6,397 bases of DNA, from assembly GCA_028688535.1 (NCBI GenBank), contig JAQTXY010000123.1, forward strand, positions 1 through 6,397. Reading direction: 5' to 3'. The notes under the pieces are model-generated. The model saw only the letters and a program-made list of their open reading frames with translations, ran no database searches and was not told the origin of the DNA. Shown piece after piece: positions 1-4,977 of this stretch. Numbering within the stretch: the first letter of the stretch is position 1; each line of letters starts with the position of its first letter. Position numbers and translations under genes: made by a program. This DNA comes from Methanothrix sp. (GTDB taxonomy: Archaea; Halobacteriota; Methanosarcinia; Methanotrichales; Methanotrichaceae).

Positions 1-317
1 TGAGCTTTGAGCCGATCCTGGCGATTTTGGCTCATTAGGATCAAAGAGGCAGAGTAGGCAGATTGCAATGAGAATATCAAGTTCATAAAGATAAACGGAT
101 AGGGATCCCAGGCTTGCATGTAGGCGGTTGCATTGAGGAGCACCCAGACTGCCACAAGAATCGATTGAATGAGTATGAATCGCCAGGAACCTAAGTTCTC
201 GTAAACCCAATCAGCAAATTTCTCTCCTTTACTTGATGGGCCGGGATCTATATCACTTAGCTCTCGGACAGGTGGATGATCATGCATAAACGGATCTGGG
301 AATTCTAGTTTTCTCAA
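1..317 (-). CDS. DUF1003 family membrane protein, partial (C-terminus outside window)
   Basis: I translated 105 codons on the minus strand from a TTG at 317-315 to the window edge without a stop. The product has a hydrophilic N-terminus of about 43 residues (many Asp, Pro and His). A first membrane segment at about residues 45-67 begins GSWRFILIQS, and the signature WDPYPFIFMNL at about 70-80 leads into a second membrane segment ending ILMSQNRQDR. The pattern G-WRF-hydrophobic-W-LN, then WDPYPF-LN, then ILMSQNRQ-DR is that of DUF1003 (COG4420), a family of small membrane proteins of unknown function. The missing C-terminus is normally a cytoplasmic helical tail. The TTG is chosen because GGAGG (minus strand, 330-326) lies 8 nt upstream and an in-frame TAA occurs a few codons further up. 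An ATG at codon 11 is a weaker alternative. The gene diverges from the regulator at 442. The family call is from remembered motif pattern and is strong. Confidence 0.88.
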   Translation of the reverse strand, partial: MRKLEFPDPFMHDHPPVRELSDIDPGPSSKGEKFADWVYENLGSWRFILIQSILVAVWVLLNATAYMQAWDPYPFIFMNLIFSLQSAYSASLILMSQNRQDRLKA

Positions 318-355
318 TTTTGAAACCTCCGCAGCAGTCCATATGATTGGACAGC

Positions 356-362
356 ATTATAT
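356..362 (-). promoter_or_regulatory. Probable TATA box of the DUF1003 gene
   Basis: On the minus strand the sequence reads ATATAAT inside the larger near-palindrome TGCATATAATGC. Its centre is about 25 nt upstream of position 333, which would give a leader of roughly 16 nt that just contains the GGAGG ribosome site before the TTG at 317. This spacing fits archaeal TBP/TFB promoters. It is inferred from sequence only. Confidence 0.5.
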
Positions 363-411
363 GCATTTTTGCAGATTTGTCTTTAGGTGCAAAGCCTCTG
401 CATGAGATAAC

Positions 412-419
412 TATAAATA
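412..419 (+). promoter_or_regulatory. TATA box of the regulator gene
   Basis: TATAAATA is a near-consensus archaeal TATA box. Its centre is about 26 nt upstream of the ATG at 442, so transcription should start at or within a base or two of the start codon, making the mRNA leaderless. The same bases read on the minus strand (TATTTATA) could add a second, more distant promoter for the DUF1003 gene. Confidence 0.7.
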
Positions 420-439
420 GTCAACCTTCACAGGTTGAC
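420..439. promoter_or_regulatory. Perfect dyad between TATA box and start codon (putative operator)
   Basis: GTCAACCT at 420-427 and AGGTTGAC at 432-439 are exact reverse complements separated by TCAC. The element fills the space from the last base of the TATA box to 2 nt before the ATG of the helix-turn-helix gene. A bound dimer would therefore block TBP/TFB or polymerase. Position and symmetry suggest an operator, most simply for the adjacent regulator itself. The right arm contains AGGT, which could serve as a ribosome site if transcription began further upstream, but the TATA spacing argues against that. Confidence 0.6.
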
Positions 440-441
440 AT

Positions 442-888
442 ATGCATTTGTTCATCAACGAAAAACAGTTCGAGTTCTGGAAGCTAAGACGTGCCCGGAT
501 ACCCAATATAACCATAGCTACGAATTTTGGGATCTCCCGACAGGCGGTCTCGAAAGCTCTTCTCACAATGGATGGGAAGATCGAGACCACTCTTCGAGAG
601 ATGGCAAAAGCCAACAAAATCGCAATCATAAAACTCAATCCACAACTGGGCGTCCTTCTCGGTCGTTCTATTCCACTAAGCGTAGACGCAATCATCTTTG
701 TCTCCGCAGGCCATGGCGTCCAGGTTTGGTATGAACACGATGGCAACTGCGGGGCATGCGAGGAGTACGCACAATGCATCGAACTGCTATGGGATTATTC
801 TGAAGAAATCGATATCAAGCTCAATCGTACCGCAGATCCCACGAAGATGGCCGAGGAATTATTTGCCAAGTTAAAGGAGATGGTTTGA
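442..888 (+). CDS. Helix-turn-helix transcriptional regulator with C-terminal cysteine cluster (Tfx/sigma-70 region 4-like HTH)
   Basis: This 148-residue soluble protein is a likely DNA-binding regulator. Residues 6-41 form an HTH: NEKQFEFWKLR, then a first helix, the turn around TNFGIS, and the recognition helix SRQAVSKALLTMD. This resembles the HTH of archaeal Tfx-type and sigma-70 region 4-like regulators. A linker helix (about 44-60, KIETTLREMAKANKI) leads to an alpha/beta C-terminal part with VQVWYEHDG followed by Cys103, Cys106 and Cys112 (C-x2-C-x5-C). These cysteines could bind zinc or an iron-sulfur cluster or act as a redox sensor; that is inference. The ATG at 442 is probably leaderless, placed by the TATA box at 412-419, and lies directly after a perfect dyad likely to be its operator. 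Its stop overlaps the TTG start of the next gene, so the two are probably co-transcribed and translationally coupled. The target genes are not known from sequence. Confidence 0.82.
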   Translation: MHLFINEKQFEFWKLRRARIPNITIATNFGISRQAVSKALLTMDGKIETTLREMAKANKIAIIKLNPQLGVLLGRSIPLSVDAIIFVSAGHGVQVWYEHDGNCGACEEYAQCIELLWDYSEEIDIKLNRTADPTKMAEELFAKLKEMV

Positions 889-1667
889 TCGTGAAGTTTG
901 TGGAAATTATTGAACACTGGACCGGGTGGTGCCCAAGGTGCCAGAGAGTGCAGATGGCTTCGAAAATTGATTTTCTATCGGAGGAGACATACATGAAAAC
1001 ACAAAATCGCATGAAAAGCAGGACAAAAGGCATAGCTGCAATTATATTAGTATTAGTCGCAGCATTTGCGGGAATGCGACTGGAGTTCGATAGCATGCAA
1101 AATCTGGACTGGTTCTTGAGCGACTCTAAGGCTGTAGAAGGTTACCAGTGGTTGGCGAATAACACAGAGAAAGATGCGACAGTCTTGGCTTGGTGGGACT
1201 ATGCTGACGGGATTGAGGAGATTGGGCAGCGTAGATCAGTGATAAACGAGGCATCCAAAGGAATTGCGAATACTATTGCTGGCTACCAAGATCCTAAAAA
1301 GCCCTGGCATAAGATAGAATATGCTCTATGGTATCCCTTTGAGTCTGATGAGAAGGTCAGGGATGTAGCTGGCTTCTTCATATCTGAGAATGCAACATCG
1401 GCTAAGAAGGTCGCCCAAAAGTATGGTGCGAATTACGCACTGGCAATGTCCGACGATATGGGCAAGTATTACCCGGTAATAATGGCAGCTGGCGATAACA
1501 TACGCGATTACATTAGAATGCCGGCCAACCGAAGCTCCGGTATTACCGATATCAGACCGTACCTGAAGAAGGAAACCGTCTTCACGAGGATAGTCAATGG
1601 TGATAATATCGAGGGTTTCACGAAGGCGTTTGACAACGGTCGGATGAGGGTTTATAAGCTGAGTTGA
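885..1667 (+). CDS. Membrane-anchored protein with STT3/AglB-like C-terminal soluble domain, no catalytic membrane domain
   Basis: The protein has up to 260 residues. One hydrophobic segment (about 49-64, GIAAIILVLVAAFAGM) follows a Lys/Arg-rich stretch and would act as a signal anchor, leaving residues 65-260 outside the cell. The outer part carries YQWLANNTEKDATVLAWWDYADGI (start near 87). The run WL-NNT-D-VL-WWDY is typical of the C-terminal domain of archaeal oligosaccharyltransferase AglB/STT3, where WWDYG helps recognise the N-glycosylation sequon. Here the Gly is replaced by Ala (WWDYA, 103-107). The roughly 500-residue, 13-helix N-terminal domain holding the AglB catalytic site is absent, so it is unlikely to be an active transferase alone. 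A family of paralogous accessory or binding proteins is more plausible. The start is uncertain: TTG 885 overlaps the upstream stop and has GGAG 5 nt before it; GTG 891 is next; ATG 993 has an excellent GGAGGAG 6 nt upstream and gives 224 residues starting just before the anchor. The extra N-terminus contains GWCPRC, similar to N-terminal GWCP motifs I remember from Methanosarcina membrane proteins (DUF1673-like), which favours the long form. Confidence 0.72.
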   Translation: MIVKFVEIIEHWTGWCPRCQRVQMASKIDFLSEETYMKTQNRMKSRTKGIAAIILVLVAAFAGMRLEFDSMQNLDWFLSDSKAVEGYQWLANNTEKDATVLAWWDYADGIEEIGQRRSVINEASKGIANTIAGYQDPKKPWHKIEYALWYPFESDEKVRDVAGFFISENATSAKKVAQKYGANYALAMSDDMGKYYPVIMAAGDNIRDYIRMPANRSSGITDIRPYLKKETVFTRIVNGDNIEGFTKAFDNGRMRVYKLS

Positions 1668-1676
1668 TAGGATACC

Positions 1677-1707
1677 ATCAGCATTTCATGTCTTTTTGGA
1701 TGCTGAT
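1677..1707 (+). terminator. Hairpin after the STT3-like gene, possible terminator
   Basis: ATCAGCAT (1677-1684) and ATGCTGAT (1700-1707) are perfect 8-bp arms around a 15-nt loop that includes CTTTTT. The hairpin begins 10 nt after the stop codon at 1665-1667. No T tract follows the stem, so it may instead protect or process the 3' end of the transcript. Confidence 0.4.
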
Positions 1708-1756
1708 ATCAAAGCCGCAGATCATGTAAGATGATTTACGGCGGTGGATGAAAAGA

Positions 1757-1803
1757 GCTCGAACATCTCGTGCTGCCTGGGAGGGAAAGCAAGTAGTTCG
1801 AGC
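1757..1803. repeat. 8+8 bp perfect inverted repeat with 31-nt loop
   Basis: GCTCGAAC (1757-1764) and GTTCGAGC (1796-1803) are exact reverse complements. Weaker nested pairing (TGCT 1771-1774 with AGCA 1788-1791) could extend it as RNA. The right arm looks like a T-loop sequence, but the rest does not fold as a tRNA. It could be a small RNA, a processing structure or a protein-binding dyad; the function is unknown. Confidence 0.45.
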
Positions 1804-2065
1804 CTAACTTAACTTGGGAATAGATGCGATTAAATACTTTTCTGCTTTATTACATATATAACTAATTAAATTTTTATTGATATATTACTTCCTTAAACGC
1901 TTCCGATTAACTAGACAGCATTTATAATTATTATTGATTAAACTGTAACTTCATTAAACTCAGAAAGACGCGATGAAATGATGGATGCACCATTCGATCA
2001 GAAGCTAAATAATAAATCTGGTCTGGTGTGGAGATCCTTTAACGCCAGAAGTGCAAACCCATACC

Positions 2066-2072
2066 TTATAAA
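2066..2072 (+). promoter_or_regulatory. TATA box of the DRG gene
   Basis: TTATAAA has a centre that predicts transcription start near 2095. That gives a leader of about 65 nt which begins just before the hairpin at 2100-2141. The upstream AT-rich block offers other weaker TATA-like sites (for example TTTATAATTA near 1921), so an earlier start is possible. Confidence 0.5.
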
Positions 2073-2099
2073 GGGGAAGCCTCATTTGCAGCTACGAAA

Positions 2100-2141
2100 C
2101 CAAGAACACTCCGAGCCGATGGCAAAGCACGTTGTTCTTGG
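2100..2141 (+). promoter_or_regulatory. 9-bp stem-loop in the DRG mRNA leader
   Basis: CCAAGAACA (2100-2108) pairs perfectly with TGTTCTTGG (2133-2141). Inside the loop GCC-GAT-GGC (2115-2123) can form a small second hairpin. The structure would lie at the very 5' end of the predicted transcript, ending 8 nt before the GAGG ribosome site at 2150-2153. It could stabilise the mRNA or bind a regulator. No known riboswitch class is recognised. Confidence 0.5.
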
Positions 2142-2160
2142 CGGATTAAGAGGATAATAA

Positions 2161-3264
2161 ATGGCAACCATCGAGGAACAGATCAAGGCACTGGAAGAGG
2201 AGATCTTTAACACTCAGAAAAACAAGGCTACTGAGCACCATCTGGGCAAGATCAAGGCTAAGATCGCGAAGCTAAAAGCGCAGCAAGAGCTTCAAAAGAT
2301 CAAGGGCGGCGGCGGGGGTAGAAGATACTACATCAAGAAGTCTGGAGATGCAACTGTAGCTCTGGTGGGCTTTCCCTCTGTGGGAAAGTCAAGTCTGCTC
2401 AACTACCTGACTGGCTCCAAATCAGAGGTTGCCGCATACCAATTCACAACCCTGGAAGTCATTCCCGGGGTCATGAAATACAAAGGCGCAGAAATCCAGA
2501 TACTGGATATGCCAGGTATCATCAAAGGAGCTGCTAGGGGCAAGGGCCGGGGCAGAGAGGTCATTACGGCGGCTCGCGCTGCGGATATAATATTATTATT
2601 AGGTGACGTCTTCAACTACAGGCTGGATATTCTGGAGCGTGAGCTTTATGACGCTGGAATTCGGCTCGACAAACAACCACCGAATATTCACATCACACCG
2701 GATAAGAAAGGCGGCATAATCATACGTAGCACTGTCAAGCTCACTCAAATGACTGAGTTTGAGATTGCAGATATCATTCGTGCCTATGGAATTGTCAATG
2801 CAAATGTCACAGTTCGCGAAGATATAGATACCGATAGCCTGGTAGACTTTTTGGCAGGAAACAGGGTTTATATCCCATCAGTTGTGGCCATAAATAAGTT
2901 CGACCTGCGATTCGGGGATGTAGAGACCAGAATCAAAGAAGATCTTGGACGGGATTACCTGCCTATCTCTTGCGCCACTACCCAGGGCCTTGAGGAGCTA
3001 AAAGACCTTATTTACGAGAGACTGGGCTTCATTCGTGTCTATCTCAAGCCAAAAGGAGGAAAGGCAGATCTGGAAGAGCCGCTGGTACTCCTGGAAGGAA
3101 GCAGCGTCAAATCGGTTTGCGAGCATCTTCATCGCGACTTTGTAAACCTTTTCCGCTATGCTCTGGTCTGGGGCAAGAGTGCAAAGTTTCCCGGTCAATC
3201 TGTTGGGCTGGATCATGAGCTCAGAGACTGCGATATACTCTCCATAATTACTAAGAGAAGGTAA
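2161..3264 (+). CDS. drg: DRG-family (Obg-related) GTP-binding protein
   Basis: This 367-residue cytosolic GTPase of the archaeal/eukaryal DRG family is linked to ribosomes and translation, and the length is typical. Domains in order: an N-terminal charged coiled-coil/HTH-like part (1-48) that starts MATIEEQIKALEEEI; a glycine run (49-53) and basic patch; then the G domain. Its motifs are G1 GFPSVGKSS (70-78), G2 with the F-T-T-L-E-V-I-P-G-V-M stretch typical of DRG (95-105, T96/T97), G3 DMPGI (116-120), G4 NKFD (245-248) and G5 SCATTQGL (270-277). A roughly 70-residue insertion (about 150-235) characteristic of DRG separates G3 from G4. A C-terminal TGS domain (about 291-367) ends HELRDCDILSIITKRR. 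All GTP-binding motifs are intact. The ATG at 2161 has GAGG (2150-2153) 7 nt upstream. The gene is monocistronic here, with its own TATA box and leader hairpin, and the next gene has its own promoter. Confidence 0.97.
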   Translation: MATIEEQIKALEEEIFNTQKNKATEHHLGKIKAKIAKLKAQQELQKIKGGGGGRRYYIKKSGDATVALVGFPSVGKSSLLNYLTGSKSEVAAYQFTTLEVIPGVMKYKGAEIQILDMPGIIKGAARGKGRGREVITAARAADIILLLGDVFNYRLDILERELYDAGIRLDKQPPNIHITPDKKGGIIIRSTVKLTQMTEFEIADIIRAYGIVNANVTVREDIDTDSLVDFLAGNRVYIPSVVAINKFDLRFGDVETRIKEDLGRDYLPISCATTQGLEELKDLIYERLGFIRVYLKPKGGKADLEEPLVLLEGSSVKSVCEHLHRDFVNLFRYALVWGKSAKFPGQSVGLDHELRDCDILSIITKRR

Positions 3265-3338
3265 CAGAATTTGGAAATAGAGGTAAGTTAAAAAAGATGA
3301 AGCAACAGATGAATAATCTTTTTGGGCTAACCAACAAG

Positions 3339-3345
3339 TATATAA
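3339..3345 (+). promoter_or_regulatory. TATA box of the small zinc-finger gene
   Basis: TATATAA predicts a transcription start around 3367 and hence a leader of about 90 nt before the ATG at 3456. That is long for a 68-codon gene and leaves room for post-transcriptional control. Confidence 0.55.
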
Positions 3346-3455
3346 GTCGAGCGGTTCTTTAAGAGATGCTGGATTCGTTGATTCAAAGTTATTTGTTGGG
3401 ATGTTTTCAGAACAGTTTCGATTCATTGAGTCGATCCAAAAGGTCAGTGAATTAA

Positions 3456-3662
3456 ATGTTTGAGAGAAAATATGAAAATAGCGGTAGCAGTGGTAGCAGC
3501 AGAGGCGGTTACAATAGCCGTCCAAGAGAAATGACAGACGTTACCTGTTCAGAATGTGGCAAACAGACACAAGTGCCCTTCAAGCCGGATGGATCAAGGC
3601 CGGTATATTGCAGCGAATGCTATCAGAAGCATAGACCTGCTCGATCACCTGGTAGATACTAG
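3456..3662 (+). CDS. Small CxxC-x17-CxxC zinc-finger protein with Gly/Ser/Arg-rich N-terminus
   Basis: This 68-residue protein is probably a cytosolic RNA- or nucleic-acid-binding zinc protein. The cysteines TCSEC (30-34) and YCSEC (51-55) are separated by exactly 17 residues, which matches the named CxxC-x17-CxxC domain found in methanogens and some bacteria. Four Cys residues should bind one zinc ion. The N-terminal 28 residues are flexible and rich in Gly, Ser and Arg (SSRGGYNSRPRE), like RGG-type RNA-binding tails, and the C-terminus is basic (HRPARSPGRY). The family function is not established; RNA binding is inference from composition. The ATG at 3456 has only a weak ribosome site (AGG at 3441-3443, or GTGA at 3447-3450). 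A TATA box at 3339-3345 and a terminator at 3693-3760 make it a single-gene unit. Confidence 0.88.
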   Translation: MFERKYENSGSSGSSRGGYNSRPREMTDVTCSECGKQTQVPFKPDGSRPVYCSECYQKHRPARSPGRY

Positions 3663-3692
3663 ACATTCAATATTTCTCAATGATCTATTTGT

Positions 3693-3760
3693 AAGGGGGA
3701 GGCATCCGTTTCAGAAGCCCTGATTGAAGACAAATGCTTGGGCTCCCTCTTTCAATTTTT
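3693..3760 (+). terminator. Strong stem-loop with T tract after the zinc-finger gene
   Basis: AAGGGGGAG (3693-3701) pairs with CTCCCTCTT (3743-3751): nine pairs including one G-T. Inside, GCAT (3702-3705) can pair with ATGC (3734-3737). A T-rich run (TTTCAATTTTT) follows the stem. It lies 30 nt after the stop codon and fits a transcription terminator or a stable 3' end. Confidence 0.65.
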
Positions 3761-3825
3761 GCTACAATAGTAAAATAATGAAAATTAACCCGAACGAATA
3801 ATAAATGAGCATGGGGTAGAGTTAA

Positions 3826-4155
3826 ATGAAACAAACCGATACGCAAGATATGGTGAAGTTTGAGGGCATAGTCTCAGAACTGGGCAGGAGAGGGATAGTT
3901 GTTCTGATGCATCGTCCCACGCGATGGGGCTATGTTGTGGATGCGGTTATTCCTTCCATCAAGATAGTCATTCTGAGGATGCCGGATCTGACAAAACAGG
4001 TTAAAGTGGCCATGAGCCAGTTTCGAGACCTCATTAACAGGCTAGAGAGTGATGGGTATCAGGTCATGGTCATTCCCAAGAATAGCATGGATGAAGCACA
4101 GGTAAAAGCCTTCTGTGATAGGATCGCTATTGAGCCGGCTTTGGCTTCAGCTTGA
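3826..4155 (+). CDS. Uncharacterised small alpha/beta protein (possible degenerate PD-(D/E)XK/Vsr-like fold)
   Basis: I do not recognise this 109-residue soluble protein. The strand/helix order can be read as helix (8-20), strand RGIVVLMHR (22-30), strand WGYVVDAVIP (34-43), strand IKIVILRM (45-52), a long helix (57-76, KQVKVAMSQFRDLINRLESD), strand GYQVMVIP (77-84) and a final helix (88-101). The order D-x-hydrophobic-P, then a hydrophobic strand, then a helix with RD, then GY-V-I is like small Vsr/DUF559-type nuclease folds. However, the acidic residue expected in the third strand (VIE or similar) is missing here (VILR), so an active nuclease is not supported. There is no signal peptide or membrane segment. 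The ATG at 3826 has a poor ribosome site (GGGGT at 3813-3817). It lies between the zinc-finger terminator and two hairpins, so it is probably its own transcription unit. Confidence 0.75.
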   Translation: MKQTDTQDMVKFEGIVSELGRRGIVVLMHRPTRWGYVVDAVIPSIKIVILRMPDLTKQVKVAMSQFRDLINRLESDGYQVMVIPKNSMDEAQVKAFCDRIAIEPALASA

Positions 4156-4202
4156 GCGTCAATTCAATAGAAAGTCAGGAAGCTTAATCCTCATGGTCTC
4201 TA

Positions 4203-4240
4203 GATTAGGGAGGAGAAAGTCCACTTTCTTCATCCTGATC
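4203..4240 (+). other. Long near-perfect hairpin downstream of the 109-aa gene
   Basis: Positions 4203-4220 pair with 4223-4240: 17 of 18 positions (14 Watson-Crick, 3 G-T, one A-A mismatch at 4211/4232), with a tiny CC loop. The core is GGAGAAAGT-CC-ACTTTCTTC. It starts 47 nt after the stop at 4155. No T tract follows directly. It may act as a 3'-end structure, an RNase processing site or part of a small RNA. Confidence 0.6.
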
Positions 4241-4259
4241 ATCAATCTTAAGATGGATG
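4240..4259. other. 20-bp dyad next to the long hairpin
   Basis: CATCAATCTT and AAGATGGATG are reverse complements with a single mismatch (A4244/G4255), so 9 of 10 positions match. As DNA it is an operator-like palindrome; as RNA it folds with a TTAA loop. It abuts the hairpin at 4203-4240 and lies about 95 bp before hpt. A T-rich GGTTTTATT follows at 4275-4283, which would suit termination. Confidence 0.45.
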
Positions 4260-4354
4260 CTCCTATTAGCTTGCGGTTTTATTCATAATTATTACTCATT
4301 CCCATCCAACACCTTTATTTGATTTAAGAATATTAAGCATTGAGGCTTTAAAAA

Positions 4355-4933
4355 ATGCTTGAACGGCTAACAAAATCATTGCTTGAAGCTCCTATCTTCA
4401 AGAGGGGCGAATACAACTACTTCATTCATCCCATCACTGACGGGGTACCCGAAGTCAAGCCTGAGCTGATCCGGGAGATTACCGGCCATATCGTGCGCAT
4501 TGCCGATCTGGAAGTTGACAAGATTGTGACGGTGGAAGCTATGGGAATTCCCATAGGCATCGGCCTTTCCATTATCTGCGACATCCCACTGGTGATAATA
4601 AGAAAACGCAAATACGGTTTACCGGGCGAGATTGAGGTCTCCCAGGTGACCGGCTACTCCAAGTCCCAGCTATTCCTAAACGGTATAAATAGGGGGGATC
4701 GAGTCATTGTGGTAGATGATGTCATCAGCACCGGCGGAACTCTTCTTGCCGTGCTCAAGTCGCTGAAGATCGCAGGTGCCATTGTCAAGGATGTGGTAGT
4801 GGTAGTGAAGCGGGGCGATGGTGTAAATCGGCTGAAGGCGGAAGGTTATGCTGTCAAAACAATGGTTGATGTCGATGTAAGTGAGAGCCGGGTGACAAGT
4901 GTTACGAGATCAGATAATGGCCTGGGAAAATAG
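4355..4933 (+). CDS. hpt: Hypoxanthine/guanine phosphoribosyltransferase (archaeal type)
   Basis: This 192-residue cytosolic purine-salvage enzyme converts hypoxanthine (and often guanine) plus PRPP to IMP/GMP and pyrophosphate. The type-I PRTase PRPP loop is clear: VIVVDDVISTGGT at 117-129. EAMGIPIG (61-68) corresponds to the early substrate/pyrophosphate loop, and RKRKYGLPGE (83-92) to the mobile loop region; both patterns are typical of the archaeal Hpt family and of adenine PRTase-like enzymes. Length and N-terminus (MLERLTKSLLEAPIFKRGEY) fit archaeal Hpt. The related archaeal adenine PRTase is the main alternative; substrate is inferred from family resemblance. The ATG at 4355 has TGAGG (4341-4345) 9 nt upstream. 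The DUF357 gene follows after 44 bp, probably in the same operon. The promoter is unclear, with a TTTATTTGATTTA stretch at 4314-4326 or TTATTCATAATTATTA further up. Confidence 0.93.
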   Translation: MLERLTKSLLEAPIFKRGEYNYFIHPITDGVPEVKPELIREITGHIVRIADLEVDKIVTVEAMGIPIGIGLSIICDIPLVIIRKRKYGLPGEIEVSQVTGYSKSQLFLNGINRGDRVIVVDDVISTGGTLLAVLKSLKIAGAIVKDVVVVVKRGDGVNRLKAEGYAVKTMVDVDVSESRVTSVTRSDNGLGK

Positions 4934-4977
4934 GGGTTAGATCCGTCAGCAAGTAAAAAAATGAAATTGGGACTGAA

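Larger units (their letters stand above)
1668..2160. other. Long intergenic region with inverted repeats and AT-rich block
   Basis: No convincing gene is seen here on either strand. In order it holds the hairpin at 1677-1707, an 8+8 bp inverted repeat at 1757-1803, and a very AT-rich block at about 1828-1960. That block has several ATTAAA/TTAAAC-type hexamers at about 1829, 1893, 1937 and 1953. Then come the TATA box and a structured leader of the DRG gene. A 59-codon frame from ATG 1978 to TAA 2155-2157 exists but spans the promoter and leader hairpin and lacks a ribosome site, so I do not call it a gene. Confidence 0.6.

Noticed and set aside
411..779. 122-codon minus-strand frame opposite the HTH regulator
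   Set aside because: It lies antisense to a well-supported gene; its product is compositionally odd and it has no ribosome site.
1757..1815. Possible tRNA, because GTTCGAGCC looks like a T-loop
   Set aside because: No acceptor stem, D arm or anticodon arm can be built at the right distances.
1970..1990. Box C/D sRNA, because of an ATGATGG C-box-like sequence
   Set aside because: No matching D, D' or C' boxes at the expected spacing.
3298..3363. 21-codon frame MKQQMNNLFGLTNKY... between drg and the zinc-finger gene
   Set aside because: Very short, with no well-placed ribosome site, and it runs through the TATA box of the next gene.
2998..3525. 175-codon minus-strand frame across the end of drg, the intergenic region and the start of the zinc-finger gene
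   Set aside because: It is antisense to two strongly supported genes and to the TATA box at 3339, and the product shows no recognisable motif.
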